Below, piece after piece: positions 32,273-44,133 of a stretch of 64,000 nucleotides of DNA (the first letter of the stretch is position 1; each line of letters starts with the position of its first letter). The stretch lies in NCBI GenBank assembly GCA_023213395.1, contig CM041465.1:5208001-5272000 (forward strand), written 5' to 3'. The notes under the pieces are model-generated. The model was not told the origin of the DNA. It did no database searches and saw nothing but the letters and a program-made list of their open reading frames with translations. This DNA is from Cycas panzhihuaensis (lineage: Eukaryota; Cycadophyta). Made by a program: the position numbers and the translations under genes.

Positions 32273-34299
32273 CTGAAAAATAATATGTGACTTGTGTAGC
32301 ACATATGACTCTCTCTCATAAATGAAGTACAATATGATCACAATGGGTTCTTTAAGAGTTAAAAAGAAGTCCATAGTACATGTCATCCCCCCCATTCAGG
32401 GTACATGACATCAAGAAGCCTTGAAAATATAATATGTGCCTAAAGAAACTGAAAAAAAATGAAGACAAATTGGAACTTATGACTTTGAACTTAAAAATCT
32501 CCATGAAAATAGCTCCAAAATGTGTCAAATGACCTGTCAAATGAACGGTCTCTCTGTTACGGATCCAACGCAACAGATGGAACTAAAATCAGACCTCCCA
32601 ATATCAAGATATAGTAAAAAAGGTGACAAGTACTCTTTAATAATGCTGAAAAATGATGAAATAGAGATTAGCCCCCTTTATGAACTGGTAGCTAGTCATA
32701 TAAGCCCACTATGTGACCGAGGCTAAAGTGATGAGGGGTTGGACAGATCTGAAGTGATTATCCAATTTGATTAAATGTATTTTTCAAATCGAAAAAAATA
32801 ATGAACTCTTTGATAATGAAATGACGTCCGTCCACGCATTATGCCACAAAATCAAATAATCAAATATGAGAGTATAACCCTAAATCATTAGGGTTTCAAA
32901 AAAAATTAGGGTAAAGGAGGGCCGTTGCCATGACCAAAGGGTCGAGGTTGCAGGTCACCGCCATTGTTGTTGCAGGTCGACGATGGAGACAATGTGGTCT
33001 CAAAGATAGAGCATATTTGTTTACATGCTAATCATCTGTAAAGCAAATTATCAGATTTGAAAATCTATTTTTGGAAGATCTTGTGTGCATAGAAAATAGC
33101 TACAAAGAAGGAGATACAGCTCCCATGAAACTCTGAGAAACCCTGCTGCACTCTATCCATTAATCAACCCTTGGTGATTGATCTCACCACACAGAAGTGC
33201 CAAATGCTATGTCAACAAACATGAAAAAACCTGAGTAGCTGGGTATGAAATGTTTAACATTGTAGAAGAAAGATAGTGTGAAGAATGTTGTGGCCAAACC
33301 CACAATCTAAGCTAGAGTTATTACAGTATAAGCAATAGTTGTAATCTGGGCATTTGGAGTCCATAATAGTGAGTAAAGGGTTTCAAACGATGATTTTGTG
33401 AACCATCATTCACGTTGTTGGTGCAAAGTGATTCCCCCTTAGACCATTCATTGACGCCTTCAACCTGCTCCGGTCAGTCGCTGCAGTGTAGTCAGAGACA
33501 TTTTTTGGGAAAAATCAAAAGAATTTGAACAACCAAGCACTCTGTCAGCCCTTGTCCATGACGTTCTCTTTCTCAAAGTTGAATTTGCTATTAAGCAAGA
33601 ACTTGCAATGTTCAACAGTTCTGAGGGGCCTCCTAGGACGATTAACCCTATAACTACGTGACTGTACCTTGTGTAATGTGGAACTGTAAATTAGAGTTCG
33701 TCGAACAAAAAGGACCATAGGAATGAGAAAGAATTGCACCTGCCTTAATTTTCTCCATTGTTAGGGTTCAAGATTCGTTTAATAGCATTATGATCTCTGG
33801 CTATGGAGTTATTATTACCATTCCTGTCTACTGTATCAAACCCTACATGTGAATGAAAGGCAGAGGCGGGTTCACGGCTTGGCCCCTATCTGATCGATGC
33901 ATATATGCCTTTGAGGACTTATCAGATTATGCTACTCCTGCACCATAGAATAGGTCATGTAGAATAGAGATTACTTAATACAGAGTCGCTTATAAGGAGA
34001 TCGATCCAGTCGTGACGCATTCATGCAAATTGTGCCAAAGAGAAATAAACCCTAAGAGAGATTGATCGAATTCTATCACCCAGAGCCTAGGTGTTATAAA
34101 CAGACAATCGAACACAATCTCTATTACAAAAATGCCACATCTGAATTGTTGAAGATGGAGAACGATGGAGGAAAGATCGTCCAACCACACGAAGACTGTA
34201 GAAGCATGCCTGTAGTCATAAATCTGTTCACACGAGAAGAGAGTTGAACACTTCACTGGGGGCAACTCGAGATCACCTTATGTTCAATGTGACGCTGTC
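32273..34299 (-). other. Interior of element F without recognised genes
   Basis: A mixed-composition stretch. The part from about 32920 to 34300 is GC-richer than most of the window. It includes a telobox-like inverted pair (aaccctaaatcattagggtt near 32877) and several short open stretches on both strands (for example 33545-33739 and 33990-34265 on the minus strand, 34062-34247 on the plus strand). None matches a family I know. A purine-rich tract on the minus strand near 32388-32398 resembles a second polypurine tract. Confidence 0.4.
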
Positions 34300-34700
34300 A
34301 TTCTTTGCAGAGATCTGGAGAATATTCACTGCTATCGATGCCATTGAATATTTGTAGGTATGCAATGACTGAAATTGAAAGAATATAAGTCGCCATGACT
34401 GAAGTAGCAGCAACCATCATTTGCTCTTTCAAGACATGGAGACATTCACGATTACTGTCTCAACTGGAAACCGTGTTGAAGTTCCAATTTTCTGAGCAAT
34501 CTCCCTGCCCAGTGTTCGCTCAAATATCGACAGGACCAACCTATGCCTCAAACAACAAGCCAAGAAACGTCTTCCAGCCCATTGTATATAAGTTAAAGCC
34601 TACTTTGGAGGCAAAGCTAAAGCCATGTCGAGAGAAAACATGAGACGACAATGGTGAAAGAAGCCCCATTAGCAGCCACCAGAGCCCAACTCAAACACCA
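34300..34700 (-). pseudogene. Possible decayed coding segment in element F
   Basis: One minus-strand frame from about 34700 to 34300 holds only four or five stops, each of which is TGA or TAG and so could come from CGA or CAG by a single C-to-T change. It contains FASKVGFNLYTMGWKTFLGL and LKEQMMVAATSVMATYILSI with 'SVIAYLQIFNGIDSS'. The second block is a plausible membrane segment and faintly recalls plant DUF599 proteins, but this is a guess. A competing plus-strand stretch (34395-34643) exists, so even the coding strand is uncertain. Confidence 0.3.
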
Positions 34701-35323
34701 CTAATCATGGCAGGTTTCTTTTTTTTTTTTTTTTCTTTTTTTTTTTTTTTTTGAAAAATACATAAGAATATAGGCCAGGTTTGAAGGCCTTGAATACAAA
34801 ATTTTTGAACATAAGGAAAGTACATATCAATAAAAATATATGTATAACCTGTAAATCTATAAATCTTTTAAAAATGGAGTCTCTTCTAGCTTCTGGATAG
34901 CAACAAGCACTCTCTCAACTGCTATTAATAGTTCCTGCAGCACTCTGTCCACTGACATGCGAAGGAAGCAATTAAACAGGAATTGAATCTGCACAAAGAA
35001 TTTGGTGGACTTTCACCTGCATGCAATATTATTGTGGTGCCACATATGGAGAAGATGTCCATTTGAGCAGCATCAACAGGCTTCAAACAGCTACAAAACT
35101 TCAAAATAGGCTTGAAAACAGCCTTTCATCACCATCAAAATAGCCCTTCAAAACTTGATAACAGTCCCATAACAAAATATGCATCAGATATAACTTGAAA
35201 TGATCTTCAACTTGACAAAGTCACCAAACAGACACATCAAAAAATTTACAAGACTTGAAAGCTCAAAATAGGAATGACATGTACTAGGATTTGCAAGAAA
35301 TGCCTCTAAGGGTTGAACCTTGG
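34701..35323 (-). other. Leader of element F with long T/C run
   Basis: It includes an almost pure T run of about 33 bp (34719-34752, interrupted by one C; an A run in element sense). The rest up to the primer-binding site shows no gene. Confidence 0.5.
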
Positions 35324-35335
35324 GCTCTGATACCA
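35324..35335 (-). other. Primer-binding site of element F
   Basis: The minus strand reads TGGTATCAGAGC immediately after the LTR end, a perfect initiator-methionine-tRNA type site. Confidence 0.93.
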
Positions 35336-35615
35336 TGTTAGGATTAGTAATGTAACAAGCATATGAAACCCTAATGGTGAGAAACAAAAAGATAAAGCAT
35401 GTACAAAATGGACACCATGTTGGAGAATTGGCCAAAACTCAATTATGAACAAATAGGAGTACATACTTATAGTACAACCTCACCACTAGAGAGAGAACCC
35501 CATTGGACTACTTAGAGGTGGCACACATATCAAGGTGGCCCACAACTCTAATATAAAATACAAAGTATAGAGAGAGTTTACATAAGGCTAATGGAATTAA
35601 GTATTACACCCAACA
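35336..35615 (-). mobile_element. 5' LTR of element F
   Basis: Matches 31118-31396; ends in caaca before the aacat duplication. Confidence 0.94.
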
Positions 35616-35620
35616 AACAT

Positions 35621-35864
35621 GGGAGCAAGAGAGACTTGAGAGAAAGAGAGTATCTCTTACAAAATGGGGAGCTATGAATAAGCCTCCTCCATTGAGCTTT
35701 TACTTTTATATCGATAGAGGGAGCATTAGAGTTAGGTAAAATGAAATTACATATAATGCATAAGAAAGTGCATTTTACTTAAGTAATCTGATTTAAAGTT
35801 TACTTAAGACCCATTTTAGAAATAATCAACTAATGTAATGACCTTATAATATTAACCCATTTCA
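35621..35864 (-). mobile_element. 3' LTR of element 1B (larger part)
   Basis: Together with 31064-31117 it restores the 298-bp LTR. The purine tract (C run on the plus strand) is at 35865-35880. Confidence 0.9.
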
Positions 35865-35880
35865 ATCTCCCCCTTAATGG

Positions 35881-37125
35881 TAGAAGGTCATTTCATCCTA
35901 TATTGTTCTATCCTATGAGGTTTTCATTTGAATCTCTTACAAAGCAAACTACTATGACACTTTTGTTGGAAACCCTCATGGGGAAGAAAACCTATAGATT
36001 TTTTAATCTACTAACCTGGCTTATGCATCCCTTTAAATGAAGCTAGATAGCCAATAAGTACAATGAATTTTGTAGTTGAAACCTACTAAGTCTCCATATA
36101 CCATTTAGTCATCCCCCATGCCCTTTCGGGTTTTCACAGGTTTCAATTTTCCAAAATGATACAACCTTTATTCTTTCACGCCCATAAGGGGTTTTCATAA
36201 ATGGGATTGAGTAGAGACTTACTCTTGTCCTTCCACGCCCACAAGGGATTTTCACAAATGAGACAGAGTATGATGGTCTTATTTTCATCTCCTTTAATCA
36301 GTTAGAGATGGAGGCCTTAAGGTTGAGCTATCTTTGAAACTGTTCAAACTTCACCCTCTTAAGTGCTTTAGTGAAGATATCAACCACTTGATCTGCTATG
36401 GGACTGTACTTTAGTTGAATTGTGCTATCATGAACTAGTTCTCTAATCTTGTGGACTTTTCATACTTATATATTTGGTACGATTGTGAAATATAGGATTT
36501 TTAGCCATTTGGATTATAGATTGATTATCTACATGTAAGCTAGTAGAACTTATTTGGATGGCATTTAATATATTCAACAATTTTCTAAGCCATATCACCT
36601 CCTTGCTTATCTCAGAAGCAACAATATATTTAGCTTCGACAGTTGAGTCTGTAACTATCTTATACCATTTGGATCTCTATGATATTAGTGCTATTCCAAG
36701 AAATGTTAAATACACAGATGTAGATCTTCCTATATCTTTATCTCCAACAAAGTCTAAGTCTATGTATGCGTAAAGTTTAAATTTTGCATTGGGTTCATAC
36801 AATATACCATATTTGTTGGTTGTCTTAAGGTACCTCAACACTTGTATTACATCCTACGAGTGATTCTGCTTAGGATTTATCATGAATCTTACAAGAATAC
36901 CAACGAAGTGTGCAATCTCTAGCCTTATGTTGGTAGTATAGATGAGACTATTTACACATTACCTATAGAGTATTACGTCTGCCTCTCTAGTGTCACCATC
37001 AATTGAGAGTTTAATATTAGGTTCCTTAGGTATAGCCATTGGTCAAGCATCTTCCAACTAAAACTTTATCAAAAGATCATTGATATATTTTTCTTAGGAG
37101 AGAAAGATTTTGTCAATTTTTTAGA
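35881..37125 (-). pseudogene. pol: copia RT tail, RNase H and 3' UTR of 1B
   Basis: The minus strand mirrors 1A positions from about 5418 to 6652. It starts in RT at the block equivalent to 'KTFLSQEKYINDLL' and continues through the RT connection (36950-37050), RNase H (36370-36840) and the 3' UTR with its 'cccataaggggttttcat'-type motifs (36180-36260). The coding part carries stops. It begins abruptly at the gypsy junction near 37125. Confidence 0.88.
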
Positions 37126-39028
37126 ACATTGCATATATAAATTAGTTTCTCGATGACATTGTGCCTTTGTTGAAGTGATGTGTATGGACTTTGAACACTT
37201 CTCCTTAGTGTGCTACTCGAGAGATGAAGGTAGCGTGTCATTTGGTCATGGGCATGATCGTTGGTACTTAGTTGGACATGGTCTTTAGGACTAGGTGGTA
37301 TCAACTTGTCAGGATTATGAAAACTAGGTGGAGTCTCATCTGAATGGAGGAGGCTTTTGTGTGGCAAAATTTGCTTCTACTACTTTTGCCATGTTAATTG
37401 CATATTTTAGAGTAGATAGAGAGACTATCTTCAGGCACATTTGTATGCGTTCTTTAAGCCCATATACATATATATATCTATCTTTATTTGTTTATCAAGT
37501 TGTTGATCAACTCAATTACATAGAGATTGGAACTAATCAATGTATAGTTTGAGATAGGAGACTTGTTTCAACTGTGTTAGTTGTGTGAAAAAAGATTGGT
37601 TCCAAGTGTCTTTATATTGCTTGAAAAAATAGGTAGAGAAGTATGCCCAAGACTTGCTAGAAGGGTACTCCCACTTCCACCATCGGAACCAATGGTGTGC
37701 CTTCCCATCTAAGTGGATGGAAGCAAATGTAAGTTGTTTATTTACTGGCATTAAGTTGAGTGTAAAGTAGGACTCTAGTTTACTAATCTAACTTCATGCG
37801 CTGTCCTTGTTGAGATCTAGATCAAATATGGGTATGTTGATCTTATGATGAAATGGTTGCTACTAATGTGGAGGCAGAGTCACAATTTGCTGTTGTGTGG
37901 TATCAACTAGTGGCAGAGAAGAGAAGTTGTTCAACCTCTAAAGTACATTTTTGATATCAAAATGGGGTGCTAGGTTAGATAATTTTGTGTGAAATTCTAC
38001 CCATATGGTAGCTACTTCATTTTTAACCTCCTCGTTCATGTGATCTAAATCTTCCTTGATTTTTTCTTGAATATTGATGACTTGGTTCTTGAGTGTAGAG
38101 ATTTTATCACTATTGCTTTGAGGAGCCATGGAGAAAGGGCATAAAGAGGTGGGAATAGGTAGAAAGAAGGGGAATGAATGAAGTGGGAAAGATCAAGAAA
38201 GAATAGGACGTGAGAATAAGGGAGTTATTAAGGGGAAGAGAAGGGGGGAAATAGGGAGATTATGTGGTGTCTATAGCTTGTTGACCCTAAAAAATTTACA
38301 TAAACAAGATATCAGGTTCTCTCGAACAAGCTCATTCAGATGGGATAAATGAGGTGTAGGGGGGTGGTGGGGCCCATCGGTAACCAGGTATTGAAAAACG
38401 TGAAAATTACTGGTATGTACAAACCTAGTGCAAATTGACTAGTACAATGTATTGATCAAAATGAGGTATATAGTTGTAAGGGTAAATTTTCTATTTTTTT
38501 TTAATGTTCTTCTTTCTTCTTGCTTTCCTTTTCTCTTTTTTGCTCTTTTTTTTTTAATGTTCTTCTTCTTTCTTCTTGCTTTCTTTTTCTCCTCTTTGCT
38601 TCTTTTTTTTTTTCTTTTCTGTAGTGAGTCTGAGTGCGCTGATAGGTTCTAAGGTTAGGTAGTAAGAGAAACTTTTTTTTTCTTTTTTTTAATATAAGGT
38701 GACTTGTGGTAAGAACCTGGAAGTGGAATATGTATATCGGGTATCCTACCAATTGGTAGACAAGGTGTGCTTGGTCTTATAAGCCTGCCAATAAACTATA
38801 AAGTTTGGGATAGGTAGCTTCGTGGCACTAATTGCTAATCACTACATTACAAGACTTCAACAGTCAATGGTTTGCCTATGCTAGGAAGGAGTTAGGACTT
38901 AAAGGGATCCTCCTATATACCCAAACGTACGTGGAGGCATACTTCTGTAGCCAAGTTTTATCTAGGGCTTAGTTCAAGAGTGTTATCTCTAGTCCTTCAC
39001 GCAAGGGGTGAAAGAGCCATAATGTGTT
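37126..39028 (-). mobile_element. gag: gypsy fragment Gy2: gag and leader
   Basis: This segment is collinear with 59494-61420 of Gy1 on the same strand, including gag, the pyrimidine-rich leader run (38490-38620) and the downstream leader. Gag starts with an ATG at 38129 (MAPQSNSDKISTLKNQ, then IKEDLDHMNEEVKNEV). A second open stretch at 37533-37751 reads TFASIHLDGKAHHWFRWWKW, the core of gypsy gag (family motif: L-x-G-x-A-x-x-W-F). It has no LTR, protease or pol and stops sharply at both ends: at copia RT near 37125 and at another gypsy type near 39030. Confidence 0.9.
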
Positions 39029-39041
39029 TTTTACCAAACAT

Positions 39042-39105
39042 AAGTCAAAACATCCCTCTTTATACTAAATATCCCTCGTGTATAAAAAGGGATGTTTGAC
39101 TTATT
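39042..39105. repeat. Inverted repeat at a gypsy-gypsy junction
   Basis: Arms of about 24 bp (39042-39065 'aagtcaaaacatccctcttt' onward, and 39080-39104 ending 'gggatgtttgactt') are almost perfect reverse complements separated by about 14 bp. A third copy of the left arm lies at 40221-40244 inside the integrase zinc domain of Gy3. The repeat sits exactly where Gy3 pol ends and Gy2 leader begins. Confidence 0.75.
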
Positions 39106-40380
39106 GCATCATCTCATCCTTTAATTTGTAAGTGGCCTCTTCTAATGCCAAATATTACCATTGGACTTTTGCATGTCTAATGCTTTTATTTCTTAACACC
39201 ATCTTCTTATTGTCTAAATTTTGAGTAGCTTTTCTTCAAACTCTACGTTTATTCCTTCTACTAAGTAAGTTCAATCTAAGTTATGCTTTGAATCTAGTAC
39301 TTACTTTTGAAATAAAGAAATATGAAATATATTATCTACTTGGAGGTTTGGTAGCAGTTCAAGCACATAAGCAACTAAACCTATCCTTTCTAATATCACA
39401 AAAGGGATACAATACCTTAGAGTTAGATTTTTGTAGGCCCCTAATCTTATAGAATTGTGTTTGTGCCTCATCCTTAAGAATACACGGCCACTAACCTAGA
39501 CGTCTTTGGTTATTCTCTTTAGGTTTGCATAACTTTTCTGTCTATCCTGTGCTACCTTTAGTTGTTGTCAAATGCTAAGCACCTACCTCTCCATTTCATA
39601 TAACATGTCTAGACTTAAAACATCTTATCTTTTGAGTTTTTCTAAATTAAGTGTGGATCATACTTTCTTCCATATAAAGCCTCTAATGGCCTTGCCCCCA
39701 AGGATAAGTGGATAAAATTTTTGTATGTAAATTATGCTAAATATAAGTTGTCCTAATTTATAGGTCATTTCATAGAGTATATTATAAGTAAATCCTCAAA
39801 CACTTAATTCACTCTCTTCATTTATCTATCTATCTTGTGATGAGATGTTGTACTAACTTATAACTTGGGGCCTAACTCTTGAAATAATGAATTCCAAAAT
39901 TTTAAAACAAACTTATTATCCCTATCAAATATAATAACTTTTATCACTCCATATAACTGGATAATCTCCTTCATGAATATTTTAGCAATGCTTAGTATGA
40001 TATTAGTTGAGTGTACCAGTATAAAGTGTGTAGACTTAGTTAGCTTATCTACCATAACTAATATTACATCATGTTGTTTAGTGCCTCTTAGTAAGCATAT
40101 AATGAAATCCATTGTTGTTATTTCCCACTTATATTTAAAGATTTTTAGCAATTGTAATAGTTTAGTTTGATGTTGATGCTTTACTTTTACCTTCTGGTAT
40201 ATTAAACACTTTGCTACATAAGTCTAAACATCCCTCTTTATACTAGGCTAATAGAATTACCTCTGTGTAGTAGCACACACCTTATTATAGTCTAAATATC
40301 CCCCATAAGGTACTTCATATGCTTTATGTAAAATAAGTTCCTTGATTTTGGGACTATGATAGTCTAAATATCCTCCTATA
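39066..40380 (-). pseudogene. pol: gypsy fragment Gy3: integrase
   Basis: A second gypsy family, different from Gy1. The minus strand reads the zinc domain (PYGGYLDYNK near 40288-40318 with His changed to Tyr, then VAKCLIYQKVKVKHQ near 40160-40205) and the catalytic core in a 97-codon open stretch (39858-40151: WEITTMDFIICLLRGTKQHD, VMVDKLTKSTHFILVHS, IFDRDNKFVLKFWNSLF). It continues with a C-terminal GPF/Y-like block (LRYCIPFVILERIGLVAYVL near 39370-39430) and a chromodomain-like tail ending LALEEATYKLKDEMM (about 39110-39160). The first and second catalytic Asp are present. The RT part is absent. Confidence 0.85.
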
Positions 40381-41130
40381 TGCTTTACATTTGAAGGGCT
40401 TAGAGGAGAGCCTAGGCATATCGAGAAGAGTGGCATGTAGTTCTGTTAAATGATCAATTTTGATATGGCCCATATGAGTATGCCATAGCGATGCTTGGGA
40501 CAACTTTTGAGGAGTCAGGATTATGGTAAAAGAAGAGTCATCATCAACATAGTTAGCTTTAAAGGATGGTGAGCTAATTAGGCAAAAAAGTTTGCCATCA
40601 AGAATTCTAGTCATAACCATAGTATTTGAAGGAGGGTGAATGACATATAGAGTTTGATTATTTGCAGTTATAATCAAATCAAATCTAGGAGAGACAAGGG
40701 TGGATAGGAGATTAGGTTCTACCTTAAAATAGGAATATATAAAATATTAACAAGGGTAAAATTTGGAAGGCCTGGGAGTTTCAGGAAAATAGTTCCAAGT
40801 CCTTTGAGTGGTTGAGATGATTTATTAGCCATGTATACAAAACTGTGAACTTTAGAGTCAAAATCCTAAAAGAACTAGTAATGACAAGTCATATGTTATG
40901 TTACTTCAGTATCCATGATCCAAGATGAAGTATTTGAGGTGGCACTATTTACAACTCCAAGTGGTGAAGGCAAAAGTGAATAAGCATAGTCACAATGAGC
41001 CTTAATATACTTAGTGGATCTATTAATAACATTTAATAAAGTGGTCCCAATTCTTTAAAGGTGTGTATGAGTAAATTATATTTTATCAAAGTATCTTTAA
41101 AAGAAGTATTATCAACATTATGTGTACCAT
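40381..41130 (-). pseudogene. pol: copia protease and pre-integrase region of 1B
   Basis: This corresponds to 1A 2650-3405. An open stretch of 107 codons (40354-40677) reads TANNQTLYVIHPPSNTMVMT, LWHTHMGHIKIDHLTELHA and MPRLSSKPFKCKA; the last block is where copia sequence stops and gypsy begins (40380). The protease motif upstream (near 40915-40935) is eroded as in 1A. Confidence 0.87.
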
Positions 41131-42130
41131 AGTGTTGTTGATAGCTTGGTAGTTTATTGGTGGAAGTTCTGCAATTTTTGGCATAGTATCCTTTTCTATT
41201 ATACCTTTGGCATACAATTATTTGATTTCTAGTCCCATAAGAAGTATTAGGCTGGTTGGATTGTCTCTAATTATTAGATCTAGGTCCAAGTTGATTATTT
41301 TAGCCTTGGCCTTGAGACTATTTTTGTTGGAGTTGAGGAGCCTATTGACGAAGAGGATGTTGTCCTTGTTATCTACCTCTGCCTCTTCCATGGGAATTAC
41401 CACCTCTGCAAGAGTATTGACCTTAAGTTTTAGCATAAAAAAGATCTTCTTCCACTTCAAAAGTAGCATTGACTGGATCTGATGTAGTGGTAAAGTTGGT
41501 ATAAAAGGTCTTATCAAATTCAATGAACTAATCAGTAAGAGTCTTAAAGTTTAGGACTTTCAAAGTGCTGCTAGATTGAAGACTTCCCACTAGATTTTTG
41601 TAATCTAAGATATGGAGACATGATTGAATTAAGAAATCCCACGTAATGCATTGAGTTTTGAAATCTTTATCAATGGTTTGCTTGATTAGACGAAGGAGAT
41701 TGATTGTCTTACTTGCGTGTCCTTTCTACATTTTTAAATTGTTCATCTTTAGCACTAAGTGAATAAAATCTAAGTTTGATTTAGTGTTAAAGTTCTTCCT
41801 AATAACTTCAAGAACTTTCCATGCTATGTCATGTATAACTTTATTAATGAGATTATGTAGAGAATAATCAGTTACAAGAAATATCCCTACACAAATTTTA
41901 TCATCATTAAGTTCCCATTAGCATTTGACTGTAGCTTTAGTGGGAGTAATTGGAGCACCTCCTCTAGAAGCAATTGTGGTAGTTGTAGCAGCAATAAATG
42001 GTGTAAGTTACAAGTGATATCTCTAAAGACCTTCATACTTTGTAGCATTTTTGATACCAGTGAACCACATGTCCAAATTTTCTTTCCTTTTAATAATGCA
42101 GTTCACATTTTACTTAAATTGTGAAGACAT
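41131..42130 (-). pseudogene. gag: copia gag of 1B
   Basis: Homologous to 1A 1660-2640. It starts at an ATG at 42130 (MSSQFK-type start, shared with 1A). The zinc knuckle region (CQRYNRKGYYAKNCRT, about 41170-41215) keeps a different set of Cys residues than 1A. A 101-codon open stretch lies at 41218-41523. Several stops show it is dead. Confidence 0.85.
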
Positions 42131-44119
42131 AGTGTCTTTTGAGAAGGGAAGAAATGAACTAGAGACTATAAAAGTTATGGAAATAAATGACCAATCACTA
42201 TTTACAAATAGGAGATGCAATGAAGTGATGTAGAAAAAGGAAGAAGAAGTGAGAATGGTTGCTCAAAGATGAAAGGAGCAACTTAGAGAAAAGTCACCAA
42301 TACTTGTGACAAATATTAACCTAACACAAAAGGAATATGAGAAGTACTACGATGAAAATTAGCCACTAACACTTATGGCAAATATTAACCTAACACAATA
42401 GGAACATCAGAAGCACTATGATTGTGATTACACTATGGATCACTTCAAATAAGTAAGTGATCAATATACAAGATTATAGGCTAATGTGAAAGCTGATATC
42501 ATTGGGTATACACAACTTGAAACTCAAAAGTAGGATGCGTAATCAACCTAATAACTTCTAACTTGTGTCCAATATGTAGTTGAGGTTGTTGAACAGATGC
42601 TTAGGCTTTTAATAAAATTAAGTTGGCCTTCACCTGCGATATCTACAATTGTGCTTGGTGATAAAATCCAAGTCACAATGGAGCCTAGGTACTCCTAATC
42701 GTCACCCAATTCACCAATGAGTAGCTATATAACTCCTCCAAAGAGTGGTACGTGCATACCCATGGCTATGATGGATATTGGATTGGGTATATTTTAATCT
42801 TATATTAAAGTTTTAGTTTTTCTAATTGGTTATTAGGATGATCCCTGATTGAGGCACAATGGTATAGCTAACCAAACCTTACCAATATTCTGGTTTAGTT
42901 CAGTTCCAACTTGAAACTCACACCTCTTTTATGGCATGGAATTCTACCAACCAAGGTATCTCAACCTTGATGAGTATGTGAATAGGTATAAGATGGCAAA
43001 AAATAATGTACATGATGTGTTCCTTTTAGGGAGAGTGAAAATATTATCGAATTTACATCAAACATATATATAACTGAAAATAAGAGTGCTTGCTTGGAGT
43101 GTCTTTAGAGTGCTTGCTTGAAGTGATTTTGGAGTGCTAAAATGTAATGCTAATAAGTAAGTGAGGACATCAAATATTACTCTAATCTATGTGTTTTTTT
43201 TATTCACTTTTACAATGGGCTTTTAAGGAAGGAAGAAAATTTCTTCACTTTTTTTTTTTAAATACAAAAAATTAGTCTTTACTAAAATAGTAATAACTTT
43301 CTCCCATAATAACGAAATTGAGTGCTAGTTTTTGTGATGCAAACTAGACTTAGAGGTTCATCTTTAAGAAGTAGAATTATATCCAAATGAGTTTTGAAAT
43401 TATTTTAGTAGTCCTACAAAATTGGCAAAATATATTTTTCTAAAATTCTTACTAAAAATAACTACTGCTCACTAAAATAGCAATAACTTTCTCATATAGC
43501 AACGAAATTGGGTGTCATTTTTTGTGTTACAAACTAAACTCAGAGCCTCATCTTTAAAAATTGGAATAAGGTCAATTAGAGGTCTATAGAATATTTTGTA
43601 GACCTGTAAAATTTAATAAACAGAATTTATTTCTACAAAAATTTTAGCTTGCTAATATCTCATCAACACATGATACTATATAAAATTTCCATCATTTTTT
43701 GATCACTAAGATCCTAATATGGGCAAGGTAAGAGTATACAATGATGGATATTTTAAATGGCTCCAAATTAAAAAAAAAAAGTAGGTAGAACCTCCCCTTA
43801 CAGTCATTTTTCTAAAAGGTAGAAAAATTTTGGTAACATTTTCTCTTATTAAATGGACAAATAAAGGGGAAAGAAAAGAAGAATAAGATAGCATAAATAG
43901 ATACCAAAAGATTAGAATCCTTAGGCCTTACAACTCCTTATATTATGCTTCTAAACCTACAAAAGAGAAATGGAAATTAAACAATACTAAATATACTATG
44001 ATAAGAACTTAAAAATATTTCTAAATCCACTTTTACAATCTCTTTCACCACATGGATTGTAGGGGAGAAGGAAGTGATGGCTCCATTACAAGTACAAGTG
44101 AGGGATATGAAGGAAACAA
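42131..44119 (-). other. Leader of element 1B
   Basis: Non-coding. The part up to about 43700 matches the 1A leader at 1-1659; the rest (43700-44119) is the portion that lies left of the window in 1A. It contains two copies of the 69-bp repeat. Confidence 0.75.
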
Positions 44120-44131
44120 GCTCTGATACCA
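44120..44131 (-). other. Primer-binding site of element 1B
   Basis: The minus strand reads TGGTATCAGAGC, two bases after the 5' LTR. Confidence 0.92.
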
Positions 44132-44133
44132 CA

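Larger units (their letters stand above)
31118..35615 (-). mobile_element. Coding-poor LTR element F (LARD-like), 4.5 kb
   Basis: LTRs of 279/280 bp (31118-31396 and 35336-35615) differ at only about ten positions by eye, fewer than other pairs here, so F is probably the youngest insertion. They start TGTT on the minus strand and end CCTAACA. The duplication aacat is perfect (31113-31117 and 35616-35620) and a perfect primer-binding site adjoins the right LTR. The 3.9-kb interior contains no gag or pol that I can recognise, so it is a large retrotransposon derivative. It lies inside the 3' LTR of element 1B. Confidence 0.95.

Noticed and set aside
32388-32398. C run resembling a polypurine tract, considered as a second 3' LTR border
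   Set aside because: No LTR-like TG start or repeat follows it; the true tract of F adjoins the LTR at 31397.
38452-38652. Plus-strand open stretch rich in Phe and Leu
   Set aside because: It comes from the T/C-rich leader tract shared by Gy2 and Gy1; it is low-complexity sequence, not a membrane protein.
39042-39105. Hairpin considered as a MITE or microRNA precursor
   Set aside because: No terminal duplication, arms match integrase coding sequence nearby, and the loop is very short; a rearrangement scar fits better.
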